From assembly GCA_027533185.1 (NCBI GenBank), contig JAPZTS010000016.1:62001-126000 (forward strand): DNA of 64,000 bases, in the 5' to 3' direction. Under the pieces are notes generated by a model, which searched no databases, was not told where the DNA came from, and saw only the letters and a list, made by a program, of their open reading frames with translations. The stretch is from Leptospira sp. Its GTDB lineage: Bacteria; Spirochaetota; Leptospiria; Leptospirales; Leptospiraceae. This document shows, one piece after another, positions 17,801 through 27,266 of this stretch. Each line of letters opens with the position of its first letter. Position 1 is the first letter of the stretch. The position numbers and the translations under genes are program-made.

Positions 17801-17889
17801 AGGATAATCAATCTCCTTTTTGATCCTTTTACGGATTCAACCATTAGACAATAAAAGATAATTTTGTTTCTACAATTTTACAAGTCTTT

Positions 17890-19506
17890 TTACGAGTATG
17901 AATCTGGTTCTTTTTTTCTCTCAAAGAGGAACTTAGTAAGGAAAAAGAGGGTCGCAAGTAAGCTGTAGGCGATTGCAAATTTTGGGTCAGCCAATTCGGT
18001 AAATTGGTTTAGGATGGAGTTCCCAGCCAATTGATAGCCATGGATCCAACCTGCTAGAGAGAGGGCGGCACCCACCAAGGACCAAATTCCTGCTTTATTC
18101 CATTCACCATCCAAAAGGTGAACTACAATTGCCGACCAAACCATCGAAGTAATTAAGAATCCTTGCGAAAGTGCGATAACTCCAGAAAGTGCGTAGGGCA
18201 AAAATCCAAGATGTGGCGGAATGTCGGATAGGAAAAAATGCATAGAGTCCTTAGCACCTAACTCTGCTAATATGGTCTGTAAACGTCCATCTAAATAAAA
18301 GAAGACATTTTGTATGAGAAGCACGGCCCAACCACTTAGGGCAGGCAGGAGACCTACAACTACGGCTGGTGCATGGTGCTTTGGTGTTGCCTGAAAGGCT
18401 TGGCTTGCGATGATGATCCCGATCCAAAGAACAATAGCCATACCAGCCTCGATCGGGATTAATGCTTGTAAAATACCAACAAACCCAAATAAACTAACAA
18501 AAGTAATGAATAATCCATTCAAAACTGAATAACCATGTTTGGCGCCAAGACCTTTCCAGCCTGGGTGGCCAATATAAATGGTAGTAGGGAAGGGCGATCC
18601 AAAAAAAGTACCAACGATAGTTCCTATTCCATTGACTAGAAGAGACGATTTAGTATCAAAACTATCTCCAGAAGCTTCGGCTGATTCCACATTTTGTAAG
18701 GATCCTATTACATTGAATATACCCATTGGCAAAATGATGGAAAAGTATGCCTTTATATTCGTATAGTCTAATACTGAAAATAAATCGAAAACTACAAACT
18801 GAGGGAAGTAAAAACCTATATTTTCTTTTCCAGTTTGAAAGGCGTTAGGATCTATGATAGGATCTCCCATCCACCCTGAAATATGTGCAAGACCGATCCC
18901 AACTAACACGCTTAAAAGACCACCAGGAATCCCAAAAGGGAAACGAACCTTCCCAAAGTATTGTAAAAGTATAATACCCAAGGGTAAAAAAGCAAGGATA
19001 GGTCTTTCAAAGGTCCGAACTAAAAAATCCATAGATATAAATGTAATCGCAATGCCTGCTAATGCAGAAAGAAGTGCCGCTCTCGGGGTGTATTTACGAA
19101 TCCAAAAACCAATAAAGGCGCCCAGGACTTCAATCAATCCAGAAAGAAAGGACACGAGTAGTCCTACTTTCCAAGCTTGTTTGTAATCACCAGTTGTTTG
19201 GTATGTGGGAAAAATAACGAAGAAAATAAAGGCAAAGAGGGAGACCGTATTGATTCCATAGGGAAGCGCTGTCACATCTGACCGGTTGGACTGTTTCCCA
19301 AGTTGGTATGCCTGCCAGGCGTAAAACAGATTTCCTACAAGTAGTGAAACTGCAGCTCCTGGTAGTACAACGGCTGATACAAATTCCAAAGGAAATCCAC
19401 ATAGCCCTACGCAAAGTCCAGTCAGGACTAAGATTTGAATGAGATTGTCGACCATCAGGCCAAAAAAACCGTCCAGGTCTCCCCTAGAAATTGACCAAAA
19501 TTTCAT
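17890..19506 (-). CDS. NCS2-type (xanthine/uracil family) permease
   Basis: 538 residues with twelve to fourteen hydrophobic segments. DVTALPYGINTVSLFAF resembles the conserved substrate block of AzgA/NCS2 permeases, and GGLLSVLVGIGLA and FPTTIYIGHPGWKGLGAKHGYS match later conserved regions. Members carry purines, xanthine, uracil or, in some cases, other anions. apt is nearby but in a separate unit, so purine uptake is plausible but not proved. The stop is close to the promoter of htpX. Confidence 0.7.
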   Translation of the reverse strand: MKFWSISRGDLDGFFGLMVDNLIQILVLTGLCVGLCGFPLEFVSAVVLPGAAVSLLVGNLFYAWQAYQLGKQSNRSDVTALPYGINTVSLFAFIFFVIFPTYQTTGDYKQAWKVGLLVSFLSGLIEVLGAFIGFWIRKYTPRAALLSALAGIAITFISMDFLVRTFERPILAFLPLGIILLQYFGKVRFPFGIPGGLLSVLVGIGLAHISGWMGDPIIDPNAFQTGKENIGFYFPQFVVFDLFSVLDYTNIKAYFSIILPMGIFNVIGSLQNVESAEASGDSFDTKSSLLVNGIGTIVGTFFGSPFPTTIYIGHPGWKGLGAKHGYSVLNGLFITFVSLFGFVGILQALIPIEAGMAIVLWIGIIIASQAFQATPKHHAPAVVVGLLPALSGWAVLLIQNVFFYLDGRLQTILAELGAKDSMHFFLSDIPPHLGFLPYALSGVIALSQGFLITSMVWSAIVVHLLDGEWNKAGIWSLVGAALSLAGWIHGYQLAGNSILNQFTELADPKFAIAYSLLATLFFLTKFLFERKKEPDSYS

Positions 19507-19970
19507 TCTGATTTTTTTCCTCCAAAATCCACTCGGATTACATTACCTTCGCTTGATTCTTGTTTTGCGGTCGCCGCTTTTGTTTTATTGGTATTTGACT
19601 CCTGGTTGTTTGTCGAGGCCGTTTCAATTTGCAAAAATCGAAGTTGTGATGCCGAATTTTGATACTTATCATAGATCCGGAAAACGGCATCCCATGGTAT
19701 CGTAGTTGGCTCCCATGTAGAACCAAATTGTAGTTCGGCAAAAAGGTATTCAGGTTTGCTCTCTAATATTTTGACAGCCTTGTCTCCAAATACAAGGACA
19801 ACACCTGATTCTTTTTCGGCATTCAGTAGACCTCGTTTTCCAATCTCAAGTTTTGGGTGGGGCATTACATGTATGTAGAAAACTCCGAACTTTTCCCAAT
19901 AGAGATTAAATAGATCTCTTTTAAACTCGCGTAAGTTTAGTATCTCTTCCGTGGTTAAGGATTCACTCAT
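19503..19970 (-). CDS. Probable SspB-like ClpXP adaptor
   Basis: 155 residues. An N-terminal helix (EFKRDLFNLYWEKFG) leads into FYIHVMPHP, GVVLVFGDKAVKIL, LFAELQFGS and TTIPWDAVFRIYDKY. This order matches SspB: a strand-rich peptide-binding core with an FG block and an IPW-AV-IY helix. A disordered Asn/Thr/Gln-rich linker follows, then a short conserved-looking tail (VIRVDFGGKK) that could be the ClpX-docking peptide, as in other SspB proteins. The family delivers ssrA-tagged and other substrates to ClpXP. Four-base overlap with the upstream dehydratase and with the downstream permease suggests one operon without obvious functional logic. The assignment rests on pattern only. Confidence 0.55.
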   Translation of the reverse strand: MSESLTTEEILNLREFKRDLFNLYWEKFGVFYIHVMPHPKLEIGKRGLLNAEKESGVVLVFGDKAVKILESKPEYLFAELQFGSTWEPTTIPWDAVFRIYDKYQNSASQLRFLQIETASTNNQESNTNKTKAATAKQESSEGNVIRVDFGGKKSE

Positions 19971-21850
19971 ATTGTTCTATTTCCGTGTGTAGTTTCCCAT
20001 TCTATGTATTCATCATGGATCTTGTACTCTGGTACAATTTCTTTGAAACCTAAGTAGATTTCTTTGTTTTTATTTGCCTTCGCCAAAGAAAACAATCGAT
20101 TTAATTTGTTTTGGAAAAGAAGGAGGTTGTAATTTTCGAGTCTTGCCGCAATTCGAATCTTTGGGTGGTGGGTCTTTTTAATTCCTTCCTCATCTAACAT
20201 AAGTTCTTCGTACAATTTTTCCCCAGGTCTAAGTCCCGAGTATTCGATTTTTATATCTTTGTGGGGTGCGTATCCAGAAAGTCGTATCATTTCCTCTGCT
20301 AAATTTAAGATCTTCACGGGTTCGCCCATATCTAAAATAAAAATTTCACCATGTTCGCCCATACTACCCGCCTGGAGTACAAGTTGAGTCGCCTCGGGAA
20401 TGGTCATAAAGTAACGAATCACTTCCGGGTGGGTCACCGTAACAGGTCCACCTCGTTTGATTTGTTCTCGAAACCTGGGAATCACACTTCCATTGGAACC
20501 CAAAACATTCCCAAATCGTACAGTAATGAACTTTGTTCTCGAGTTTTGAGAGATATGTTGTAGGTAGATCTCCGCCGCTCTTTTCGAAGCACCCATTATA
20601 TTGACGGGATTCACTGCTTTGTCTGTAGAAATGAGTACAAATCGTTCCACACCAATTAACCGACAAACATCCGCTACGTTTTTTGTGCCCATTACATTAT
20701 TGAGTACCGCTTCCGAGGGATTGATTTCCATCATAGGAACATGTTTATAAGCCGCGCAATGAAACACAACATCGGGTCTATGTTCTTCAAAAACTGCAGA
20801 AATTCTGGAAAGATTTTTTACGTCGGCAATCACCGGTCGGATATCAATTTGTAATTCTGAAAAATTTTTCCTGAGATCGTAATCAATTTCGTAGAGTGGA
20901 GTTTCTGCGGCATCTAAAATAACAAGTACGTTCGGACGGAAAACAGCAATTTGGCGGCAAATTTCAGAACCTATAGAACCACCAGCACCTGTAACAAGGA
21001 TTACTTTGTTTCCCAAATAAGAACGGATAGATTCAATTTCTAAATTAACAGTCGGACGACCGAGTAAGTCCTCTACCTGGACCTCACGAAGTTGAGCCAG
21101 TTTCGGTTGCTCAGAGACAAATTCACCAAAACTCGGTAAAATTTTAAAGTCTATGCCTGCTTTATCACAAACATTCATGAGTTTGCTCACCACACGCCCA
21201 TCAGGCTGTTGTACGGTCATAATCAATTTTTTGATTCCATACCGATAGATTGCGGTTTCCGCATCATTTGTAGTTCCGAGAATGGGAACACCCTGAATGT
21301 ATCCACCTTTTTTGTTTTGGTCGTCATCCAAAAATCCCATGGGGACGTATTCGAGTTGGTTGTGGCGCCTAAGTTCCGTTAAGAAAGTGGCTCCAAGTTT
21401 TCCCGCCCCAACAAGGAGGATCGGTATTCCGTTTTTGCTTTTGCTTGTGCGAAAGATTTGATCCCGTACCATCCTCCAACTCAAACTACGTAAACAAAGG
21501 AAACTGAGTAAGATCAGCGTATCTAGAATCGGCACCATCCGAGATAGCTGAGAAAACCGATTGTAAAACAAAAGGGCAATGGTCGCCACAAGAGAGGAAA
21601 GAATTGTTGTCTTGATGATGGCTAGTAGGTCGTGGAGGGAGGCATAGGACCAGAGTGATCGGTAGATTCCAGAGGCAAAAAAAACGACACTCCGCGTAAC
21701 AAGGACAATCGCCGTACAAGTCCAAAAATCTGACTGGTTGTCCATAAACCTCAAGTCTTCAAATCGCACAAGATGTGCCAGAAAATAGGACAAAACCATA
21801 AATAAAAGATCTACTGGGAAGACCCAATAACGTTTTGGAATTGCTTTCAT
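19967..21850 (-). CDS. Membrane NDP-sugar 4,6-dehydratase, PglF/FlaA1/CapD type
   Basis: 627 residues. Four N-terminal membrane helices (to about residue 125) are followed by a first Rossmann region (LLVGAGKLGATFL) and a second (GAGGSIGSEIC near residue 290) that belongs to the catalytic SDR domain. STDKAVNPVNIMGASK carries the Met-xxx-Lys form of the active site typical of PglF-type 4,6-dehydratases. These enzymes convert UDP-GlcNAc to the 4-keto-6-deoxy sugar, the first step towards bacillosamine or related surface sugars. It is upstream of the SspB-like gene and away from the glycan cluster. Confidence 0.85.
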   Translation of the reverse strand: MKAIPKRYWVFPVDLLFMVLSYFLAHLVRFEDLRFMDNQSDFWTCTAIVLVTRSVVFFASGIYRSLWSYASLHDLLAIIKTTILSSLVATIALLFYNRFSQLSRMVPILDTLILLSFLCLRSLSWRMVRDQIFRTSKSKNGIPILLVGAGKLGATFLTELRRHNQLEYVPMGFLDDDQNKKGGYIQGVPILGTTNDAETAIYRYGIKKLIMTVQQPDGRVVSKLMNVCDKAGIDFKILPSFGEFVSEQPKLAQLREVQVEDLLGRPTVNLEIESIRSYLGNKVILVTGAGGSIGSEICRQIAVFRPNVLVILDAAETPLYEIDYDLRKNFSELQIDIRPVIADVKNLSRISAVFEEHRPDVVFHCAAYKHVPMMEINPSEAVLNNVMGTKNVADVCRLIGVERFVLISTDKAVNPVNIMGASKRAAEIYLQHISQNSRTKFITVRFGNVLGSNGSVIPRFREQIKRGGPVTVTHPEVIRYFMTIPEATQLVLQAGSMGEHGEIFILDMGEPVKILNLAEEMIRLSGYAPHKDIKIEYSGLRPGEKLYEELMLDEEGIKKTHHPKIRIAARLENYNLLLFQNKLNRLFSLAKANKNKEIYLGFKEIVPEYKIHDEYIEWETTHGNRTI

Positions 21851-21932
21851 ATCTCTAGAATTAAGGTATTTTGCACAAAATTCCTTGTAAATACAGAATC
21901 TTTCCGAAGATTAAGAAAAGAGGCAAAATCGT

Positions 21933-22427
21933 TTGAATTCCCTTCTTATCCATTTGGCAGGTCAGCTTTCCGCAGAGCTCGGTTCTGAGCTGTATTTGAA
22001 GGTCAAAGCCGAGAGCCAAACACCAGGACTTTTTTGCCTGGATTTTACGGAAGTTTCCGAGATTACCGAAGTTGGACGGGAATACCTCAAAAAAACTGCA
22101 ACTCGATGTAAAGAGGCAGGCTCAAAACTTGTCGGATTTGGCGTACGGGACGAACTCATTTCCCAACTGGACCAGGTCTGCACTTCGTACGAAACGAAAA
22201 CAGAAGCCATTCAATACTTAGAAACTTTTATTATGGATGGGACACCAGCAAATGAGCTAACCCCACTTCCAGAAATCCCAGCTCCAAACTATACAATTAC
22301 GCAATGCCCGAATTGTTTTTCGAAACTTAGAATTCAAACTTTTGGTGACCATCTTTGTCCCAATTGCCATACCAAGTTTTTTGTTGGCAAAAAGGGTTGG
22401 GCTCAAACTTACGAACGGCTGTTATAG
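21933..22427 (+). CDS. STAS-domain protein with C-terminal zinc ribbon
   Basis: 164 residues from a TTG at 21933 with GAGG about ten bases upstream; there is no in-frame ATG before residue 90. Residues 1-95 look like a STAS/anti-sigma-antagonist domain (LFCLDFTEVSEITEVGREYL, then CKEAGSKLVGFGV). The expected phospho-serine position is Glu/Thr rather than a clear serine. Residues 125-155 form a four-cysteine zinc ribbon (CPNC, then CPNCHTKFF). I do not know a characterised protein with this pair of domains. It is divergent from the dehydratase gene and its end overlaps hrpB by 19 bases. Confidence 0.6.
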   Translation: MNSLLIHLAGQLSAELGSELYLKVKAESQTPGLFCLDFTEVSEITEVGREYLKKTATRCKEAGSKLVGFGVRDELISQLDQVCTSYETKTEAIQYLETFIMDGTPANELTPLPEIPAPNYTITQCPNCFSKLRIQTFGDHLCPNCHTKFFVGKKGWAQTYERLL

Positions 22428-24874
22428 CGATTTGTATGTTTTGTCGGAATAGCTTCCCAAGGTTTCTCTGGCCAAGGGTGCTTTGGATACTTCCCCTTTA
22501 GCTCTTTTTTGACTTCATGGTAACCCTCATTCCAAAAACTATTTAGGTCCTTAGTGATTTGTACTGGGCGTTTTGCTGGCGAGAGGAGATGAACTAGAAT
22601 TGATACCTTCCCATTTGCTAATTTTGGAAGTTCTTTTGTCCCAAATAACTCCTGTAACTTGATATGTATTTTTGCTTCCGAAGAAATATATTCAATTGGA
22701 TTCTTTGAACCTGTTGGAGCAATATAAAATTCTGGAGCTTCTTTATCTAATATTTTTTTATCTTCATAGGATAATAAACTCAGTATACCATTATAAAATG
22801 GTAGGTTTTCTAATTCGACTTTTGGTTGGCCAAAAGTAAGAAATGGGAAAAGCCAATCCGCCAATGTTTCCATTAAGTTTTCAAAAGATATGGGAATATT
22901 AAAAATTCCATGTTGATTTAAAAATTGAATCCTGTTGTACAGGTTGTACGCCTGTGAATCTTTTGAAATTAATTCAGGAAGAGTTTTTTTTCTCAAATAC
23001 TCTCTAAGCGCCACTTGCATTGAGTCCGAGTCTGAGACCTGTCTTATTTTCTCTGCAAATACAAGTTCCATAAATTTTGTTTCTATCTTTTGAATTAAAA
23101 ATTCTACACCTTTTTGATTTATATTTATCTCGGTTACTGTTCTCTCCTCAATTTTGTCTTTATGTATGAAAAAAAAACTTTGGGTCGAAAAAGGAAGGTA
23201 TGAAACAACAATTAGAGAGTCTCCAAAGGAAATGGATTTTAAAACTAAAATTGATTCTGGGGTTTGGATCTGATTCGATTGTAAAAGAATAGATTTACCG
23301 TTAGCCAGTTTGTACTCCAATGGTTTGTTAGGTCGTTTCATTGCAAACTGGTCGGAATATCCTAAACTGAAAAATTCAGCAAGTCCGTAGTTTTCCAAAC
23401 TCTCTTTGGGTGTAAACTTGGATTCTTTTTTAAGCTGGGAAACTTGTCTCAAACTTTCTTTCCATTCATAGGAAGCGGGAAAGCTTGTATCCATGGACAA
23501 ATCCATCGAGTCTTTTGATTCCACTAAGAAATCAAGCTTAAGTATCCTCGGAAGAAAATCCAATTTTGAACTAGGGAGTCTAGCTACTATGGATGCCAGT
23601 CTTATGTTCAAAGGATATTTCAGGGTTTCTTTTCCCAGTTCAGTGATAGCTTCGGAACTGTCCAAACATCCTAATCTTTTGAGTCTTTGAATCGACTCTT
23701 GGATGGTGTATGTTTGTGGTTTGTCTGGGAAGGGAAGTGCGTTTATGCTTTCACCCCAAAGTTTTAATTGTAAAATAAGAGAGTCAATATCTGATTCTAA
23801 AATCTCTGGGGTATTGTAGTCTAAAAAACCTAGTTCATCAGATTTGTCCCACAATCGATAGGCGATCCCTTTGCCTTCTCTTGCAGCTCGACCTGCTCTC
23901 TGTTTGGCGCTCGAAAGACTAATTCTTGTCTGAATGAGTTTGGAACTGCCAACTTCTGGTTCAAAAATCGATTTTTTTTGAAATCCCGTATCAATAACGA
24001 TCCGAACACCGGGAACTGTAACAGATGATTCTGCAAGGTTTGTGGAAAGAACTACTTTCTTCTTTTTTGATGAAGAGTATTGAAATACTTTTGTTTGTTC
24101 CTCTAAACTTAAATTCCCATGTAAGGGAAAAATGTCCGTTTGGTTTGTGAGTTCAGAAATAGACAAAAGCCTATGGGTAAGATTTTGAATGTCTCGTTTG
24201 CCTGATAAAAATACCAGTAAGTCTCCTTCTAATTGTTGGATCGCTTTTGGAATCAGATCTACAAGTCGATCTTCCAATTTTTTCTCAGAACTTCCTAAAT
24301 AAAATATTTCTAGTGGATGGCTGGGTACTTCAACAAGAATCGGTGGATTTTTTATACCTAATTTTTCATATAGTTTACCTTCCAATGTCGCTGACATGAT
24401 TAGGATCCTTAGGTCCGACCGAAAGATCTCTGTTGTATGTTTTGTAAGAGCATAACAAAGATCTGTTTCTAGTCTTCTTTCATGAAACTCATCAAACAAA
24501 ATCAAATCATAGTCGGTTAGTTCTGGATCTTCTAAAATCAATTTGGTAAAGATTCCATCGGTGAGAAACTCAATTTGAGTTTCTTTCGAAATTTTGGATT
24601 CAAAACGTACGCGGTATCCAATCTTACCACCAGGCTTTTCATGGATGGCCTCACTCATTCGAAGTGCGGCATTCTTAGCTGCGATCCTTCTTGGCTCTAA
24701 AATGGCAATTTTTTTCCCTGGACGAACAAGTGTTAATAGCTCTAATGGTAACACTGTTGTTTTCCCAGTTCCTGGTGGCGATTCCAAAATGGTGACAGTA
24801 TTTTTGTGTATTGATTCTCGGATCTCTTCAATATGATTCAAAATTGGAAGCATATTTTCTTTGTTAGTTGGCAT
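22409..24874 (-). CDS. hrpB: ATP-dependent RNA helicase HrpB
   Basis: 821 residues, the usual HrpB length. Helicase motifs in order: SPPGTGKTTVLPLELL (Walker A), FDEFHERRLETDL (DEFH box), IMSATLEG (motif III), and QRAGRAAREGKG (motif VI). The C-terminal HrpB domain with FGQPKVE and SPAKRPVQITKDL is present. HrpB is a DEAH/DExH-family helicase of poorly known role in RNA metabolism. It overlaps the convergent STAS protein by 19 bases and lies downstream of the LamG-ankyrin gene, from which it is separated by a 75-base AT-rich spacer. Confidence 0.9.
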   Translation of the reverse strand: MPTNKENMLPILNHIEEIRESIHKNTVTILESPPGTGKTTVLPLELLTLVRPGKKIAILEPRRIAAKNAALRMSEAIHEKPGGKIGYRVRFESKISKETQIEFLTDGIFTKLILEDPELTDYDLILFDEFHERRLETDLCYALTKHTTEIFRSDLRILIMSATLEGKLYEKLGIKNPPILVEVPSHPLEIFYLGSSEKKLEDRLVDLIPKAIQQLEGDLLVFLSGKRDIQNLTHRLLSISELTNQTDIFPLHGNLSLEEQTKVFQYSSSKKKKVVLSTNLAESSVTVPGVRIVIDTGFQKKSIFEPEVGSSKLIQTRISLSSAKQRAGRAAREGKGIAYRLWDKSDELGFLDYNTPEILESDIDSLILQLKLWGESINALPFPDKPQTYTIQESIQRLKRLGCLDSSEAITELGKETLKYPLNIRLASIVARLPSSKLDFLPRILKLDFLVESKDSMDLSMDTSFPASYEWKESLRQVSQLKKESKFTPKESLENYGLAEFFSLGYSDQFAMKRPNKPLEYKLANGKSILLQSNQIQTPESILVLKSISFGDSLIVVSYLPFSTQSFFFIHKDKIEERTVTEININQKGVEFLIQKIETKFMELVFAEKIRQVSDSDSMQVALREYLRKKTLPELISKDSQAYNLYNRIQFLNQHGIFNIPISFENLMETLADWLFPFLTFGQPKVELENLPFYNGILSLLSYEDKKILDKEAPEFYIAPTGSKNPIEYISSEAKIHIKLQELFGTKELPKLANGKVSILVHLLSPAKRPVQITKDLNSFWNEGYHEVKKELKGKYPKHPWPEKPWEAIPTKHTNRYNSRS

Positions 24875-24948
24875 GATTTAAATATTGAACAAAAAATTAG
24901 ATCCATAAAGAATTTTTAAAAATCTAAGATACGTTTTTTACCTATGCC

Positions 24949-26475
24949 TTAGGGTGGGGGTATAGGACTAGATTTTTGGTTCACAGAAAAATTCATTTTT
25001 CTTTGGAAGTAAAAACTCTCAGTATTGGAATAATCTTCGAGTAGTTTTACAATCTCCGAATGGTTTTGGAATTCTGCCAATCTTTGTGCTGTATAACCTG
25101 AAATCTCAGCAAGTGGATTGATGCGATTTTTGATTAGCTCTTTTACAATGGAAGTATGTCCAAAGTAGGCTGCATACATAAGTGCGGTCCAACCTTCGTG
25201 TTGGTAGTTGATGTCCGCACCATTCTCAAGTGCTGTTTTTAGATTTTTTAAGTTTCCTTCTTTTGCAAACGAAACGTACTCTTTGTTCACTCTCGAAATA
25301 TCAATTGTTTGCATTGGTGTGATTTTCCCTGAACCTTTCCTCGAACGTTCGTCGAAAAAAGCCTTCATCTCTTTTGCGCCCAAGGCTCTTTCATAAATGG
25401 CAATTCGATCCACAAAACCTGATAGAACCGATCCACATCCGAAATGAACCAATTCAAAATTAAAATAAGGAAAGTCTTTTTTTTGACTGAGTGCCCTTAA
25501 ATAGGAATCAGTTAAAATCAAATCTTTCAACCTAACTCCATTTAACTGAACATAAGCTCTTTTTTTTGTTGGATCCAATGCAAATCCGAGATTATTCCAT
25601 TCGTTGAGTTTGATATTTGTCTCAGTTAGATAGTAAACATCCCCCCAGTTTTTGTTCCCGTTCCAAACTTGCAAACTTATGAATAACCTTCCTCGGTAGG
25701 TTCCGAAAGAGATCTGTCTATCCAAGGTGCTAAAGATTGCATCCATACATGCAGTTTTGCCCTCAGTGTTGAGATTGAAGTCCATAAAAATACTGACTCC
25801 CGATTTGATACCGGTTGGATTTGTCCACTGGGAACTGAATGATGCATTCGAATTGGATTTGTATTTGCCTGTTCCATATATAGCATCATCTAACAGCCTA
25901 AAATCCGTTCCACGTATTTGAAAGGATTTCCCATTCGGTGTAATTGTATCCTTCATTCCATTTTTAAAATTGAAAAAGCCGATTGCAGCTTTGGATAGAT
26001 CAAAAGTCGAATCAAATATAAGCGGATCAGCTCTGTCTATGGGAATCGCATTTAGACTCGCATTGAGCTTGTGTTTTTCAATCATTTGAGAAAGCCAAAC
26101 TCGCTTTTGGTTATTCCCAACAAGGGCAGGTTCAAAATAACCTTCCTTTTTTTCAATATAACTTTCGCTAGACTCGAGAACTTTCCCATCTTTTAATAGG
26201 ATCATTGTCCCCAATCCATAATTATAAAACCCTCCAAAGATTTTGTACGCATCTTTATTCGTATCCACTATGGAAATATCCATACCTCTTAGATCCGAAA
26301 ACGCCTCACGAAAGCTATCTGCAGCAGATCGTCCTAAATCACAATTGAGTGAGGTGTAAGCGAGAACTGGCTTTTTTGAAGTCAGCTCTGGCATATTTTG
26401 GATGGTTAAGGTTACTTCCGCAGCAGAGATAGGGAGGCTTAGGATGAGGGAGAGGAAAACGCGGGAAACTTTCAT
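24949..26475 (-). CDS. Exported LamG-like/ankyrin-repeat protein
   Basis: 508 residues with a clear signal peptide (VFLSLILSLPISAAE). The middle, roughly residues 160-385, has the pattern of a concanavalin A-like/LamG sandwich (SGVSIFMDFNLN, NEWNNLGFALDP, FVDRIAIYERALGAKEM). The end has about two and a half ankyrin repeats (GNLKNLKTALENGADINYQ, GWTALMYAAYFGHTSIVKEL). Exported ankyrin proteins are uncommon; periplasmic or outer-membrane-inner-face protein binding is likely (inference). It is transcribed away from the HAMP protein, with a 170-base upstream region containing CATAA-type half-sites. Confidence 0.7.
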   Translation of the reverse strand: MKVSRVFLSLILSLPISAAEVTLTIQNMPELTSKKPVLAYTSLNCDLGRSAADSFREAFSDLRGMDISIVDTNKDAYKIFGGFYNYGLGTMILLKDGKVLESSESYIEKKEGYFEPALVGNNQKRVWLSQMIEKHKLNASLNAIPIDRADPLIFDSTFDLSKAAIGFFNFKNGMKDTITPNGKSFQIRGTDFRLLDDAIYGTGKYKSNSNASFSSQWTNPTGIKSGVSIFMDFNLNTEGKTACMDAIFSTLDRQISFGTYRGRLFISLQVWNGNKNWGDVYYLTETNIKLNEWNNLGFALDPTKKRAYVQLNGVRLKDLILTDSYLRALSQKKDFPYFNFELVHFGCGSVLSGFVDRIAIYERALGAKEMKAFFDERSRKGSGKITPMQTIDISRVNKEYVSFAKEGNLKNLKTALENGADINYQHEGWTALMYAAYFGHTSIVKELIKNRINPLAEISGYTAQRLAEFQNHSEIVKLLEDYSNTESFYFQRKMNFSVNQKSSPIPPP

Positions 26476-26515
26476 CGTTTTTTGTAACTGCCTTTTGATT
26501 TAAATTTATTACTCA

Positions 26516-26536
26516 CATAACCTATCGCTTGTTATG
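26516..26536. promoter_or_regulatory. Operator-like CATAAC/GTTATG dyad
   Basis: CATAAC at 26516-26521 and GTTATG at 26531-26536 form a dyad with a nine-base spacer, followed at once by CGACATAAG, which supplies a third CATAA half-site. It lies about 40-60 bases upstream of the LamG-ankyrin start on the minus strand, where a regulator could bind. No protein can be named. Confidence 0.3.
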
Positions 26537-26645
26537 CGACATAAGATCAATTATGGGAAGTTGCATATGGGGCATACGAAAGACCGACTACATGAGACTC
26601 AAACACCGAAATCAAATGATCGTCTTTCGATTCTCCATCTACAAT

Positions 26646-27194
26646 CTAGGATTTTTTTTCGGATTCCTGAACTCGTTTTTGAATTACTTCATTAAGTACT
26701 TGCACAAGTTCTTGGAATTCATCACCCTTTCGGATCCGTATCTTTTCTATCGGTTCCCCATTTGCCATTCTTGTGAGCGAGCGTTTGATACTAAAAACGG
26801 GACCAGCCATTTTATGTGATTTAAAGATGGAAAATACGGTAATTAGAGCAAGATATAAAATCGAAAGTGTAATCACTGCATCTCGTTGGATGGTATACAT
26901 ATTCAATTTGTGGTCATAGTCTGGGAGATAAATATCCCTGGGAACAAACTTTGTTTTTTCTTCACCAGGCTTCGCATCTTCATTGTCAACCTTCCAAAAA
27001 ACGGTTTGGGCATCTTGGCGCAATCGGAAGACAGCACCTCCGTCGAACTTAGATTGATTTAGCCAATACAGAAAACCCAGGGTAACCAAAACTCCAGAGA
27101 TAAAAAGCAATGAATAGTGAGCGAGGAATTTAAATTGAAACTCTTTGTCGATTATGTAACGAAACCGAAAGTTCTTTTTATGCGGGTTGGACAT
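26646..27194 (-). CDS. Two-helix membrane protein with HAMP domain
   Basis: 182 residues from the ATG at 27194, chosen over an upstream TTG because AGGGAG lies between them. TM1 is about residues 25-45 (LAHYSLLFISGVLVTLGFLYWL), an outer loop of about 50 residues follows, then TM2 (VITLSILYLALITVFSIF) and a HAMP domain (AGPVFSIKRSLTRMANGE through DEFQELVQVLNEVI). There is no kinase, cyclase or methyl-accepting domain after HAMP, so the signal must pass to a separate partner. It is downstream of the sigma/FecR pair on the same strand and may be co-transcribed. Confidence 0.75.
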   Translation of the reverse strand: MSNPHKKNFRFRYIIDKEFQFKFLAHYSLLFISGVLVTLGFLYWLNQSKFDGGAVFRLRQDAQTVFWKVDNEDAKPGEEKTKFVPRDIYLPDYDHKLNMYTIQRDAVITLSILYLALITVFSIFKSHKMAGPVFSIKRSLTRMANGEPIEKIRIRKGDEFQELVQVLNEVIQKRVQESEKKS

Positions 27195-27266
27195 GGGTAA
27201 ATTGAAATCTCCCTTCAACCTTGAAGAGTACAGATTTCAAAGAAATGTCAAAAAACTTCTTTGGTT

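Noticed and set aside
24880..24950. AT-rich self-complementary stretch between hrpB and the LamG-ankyrin gene
   Set aside because: Only A and T runs pair; no GC stem, so neither terminator nor regulatory hairpin is supported.
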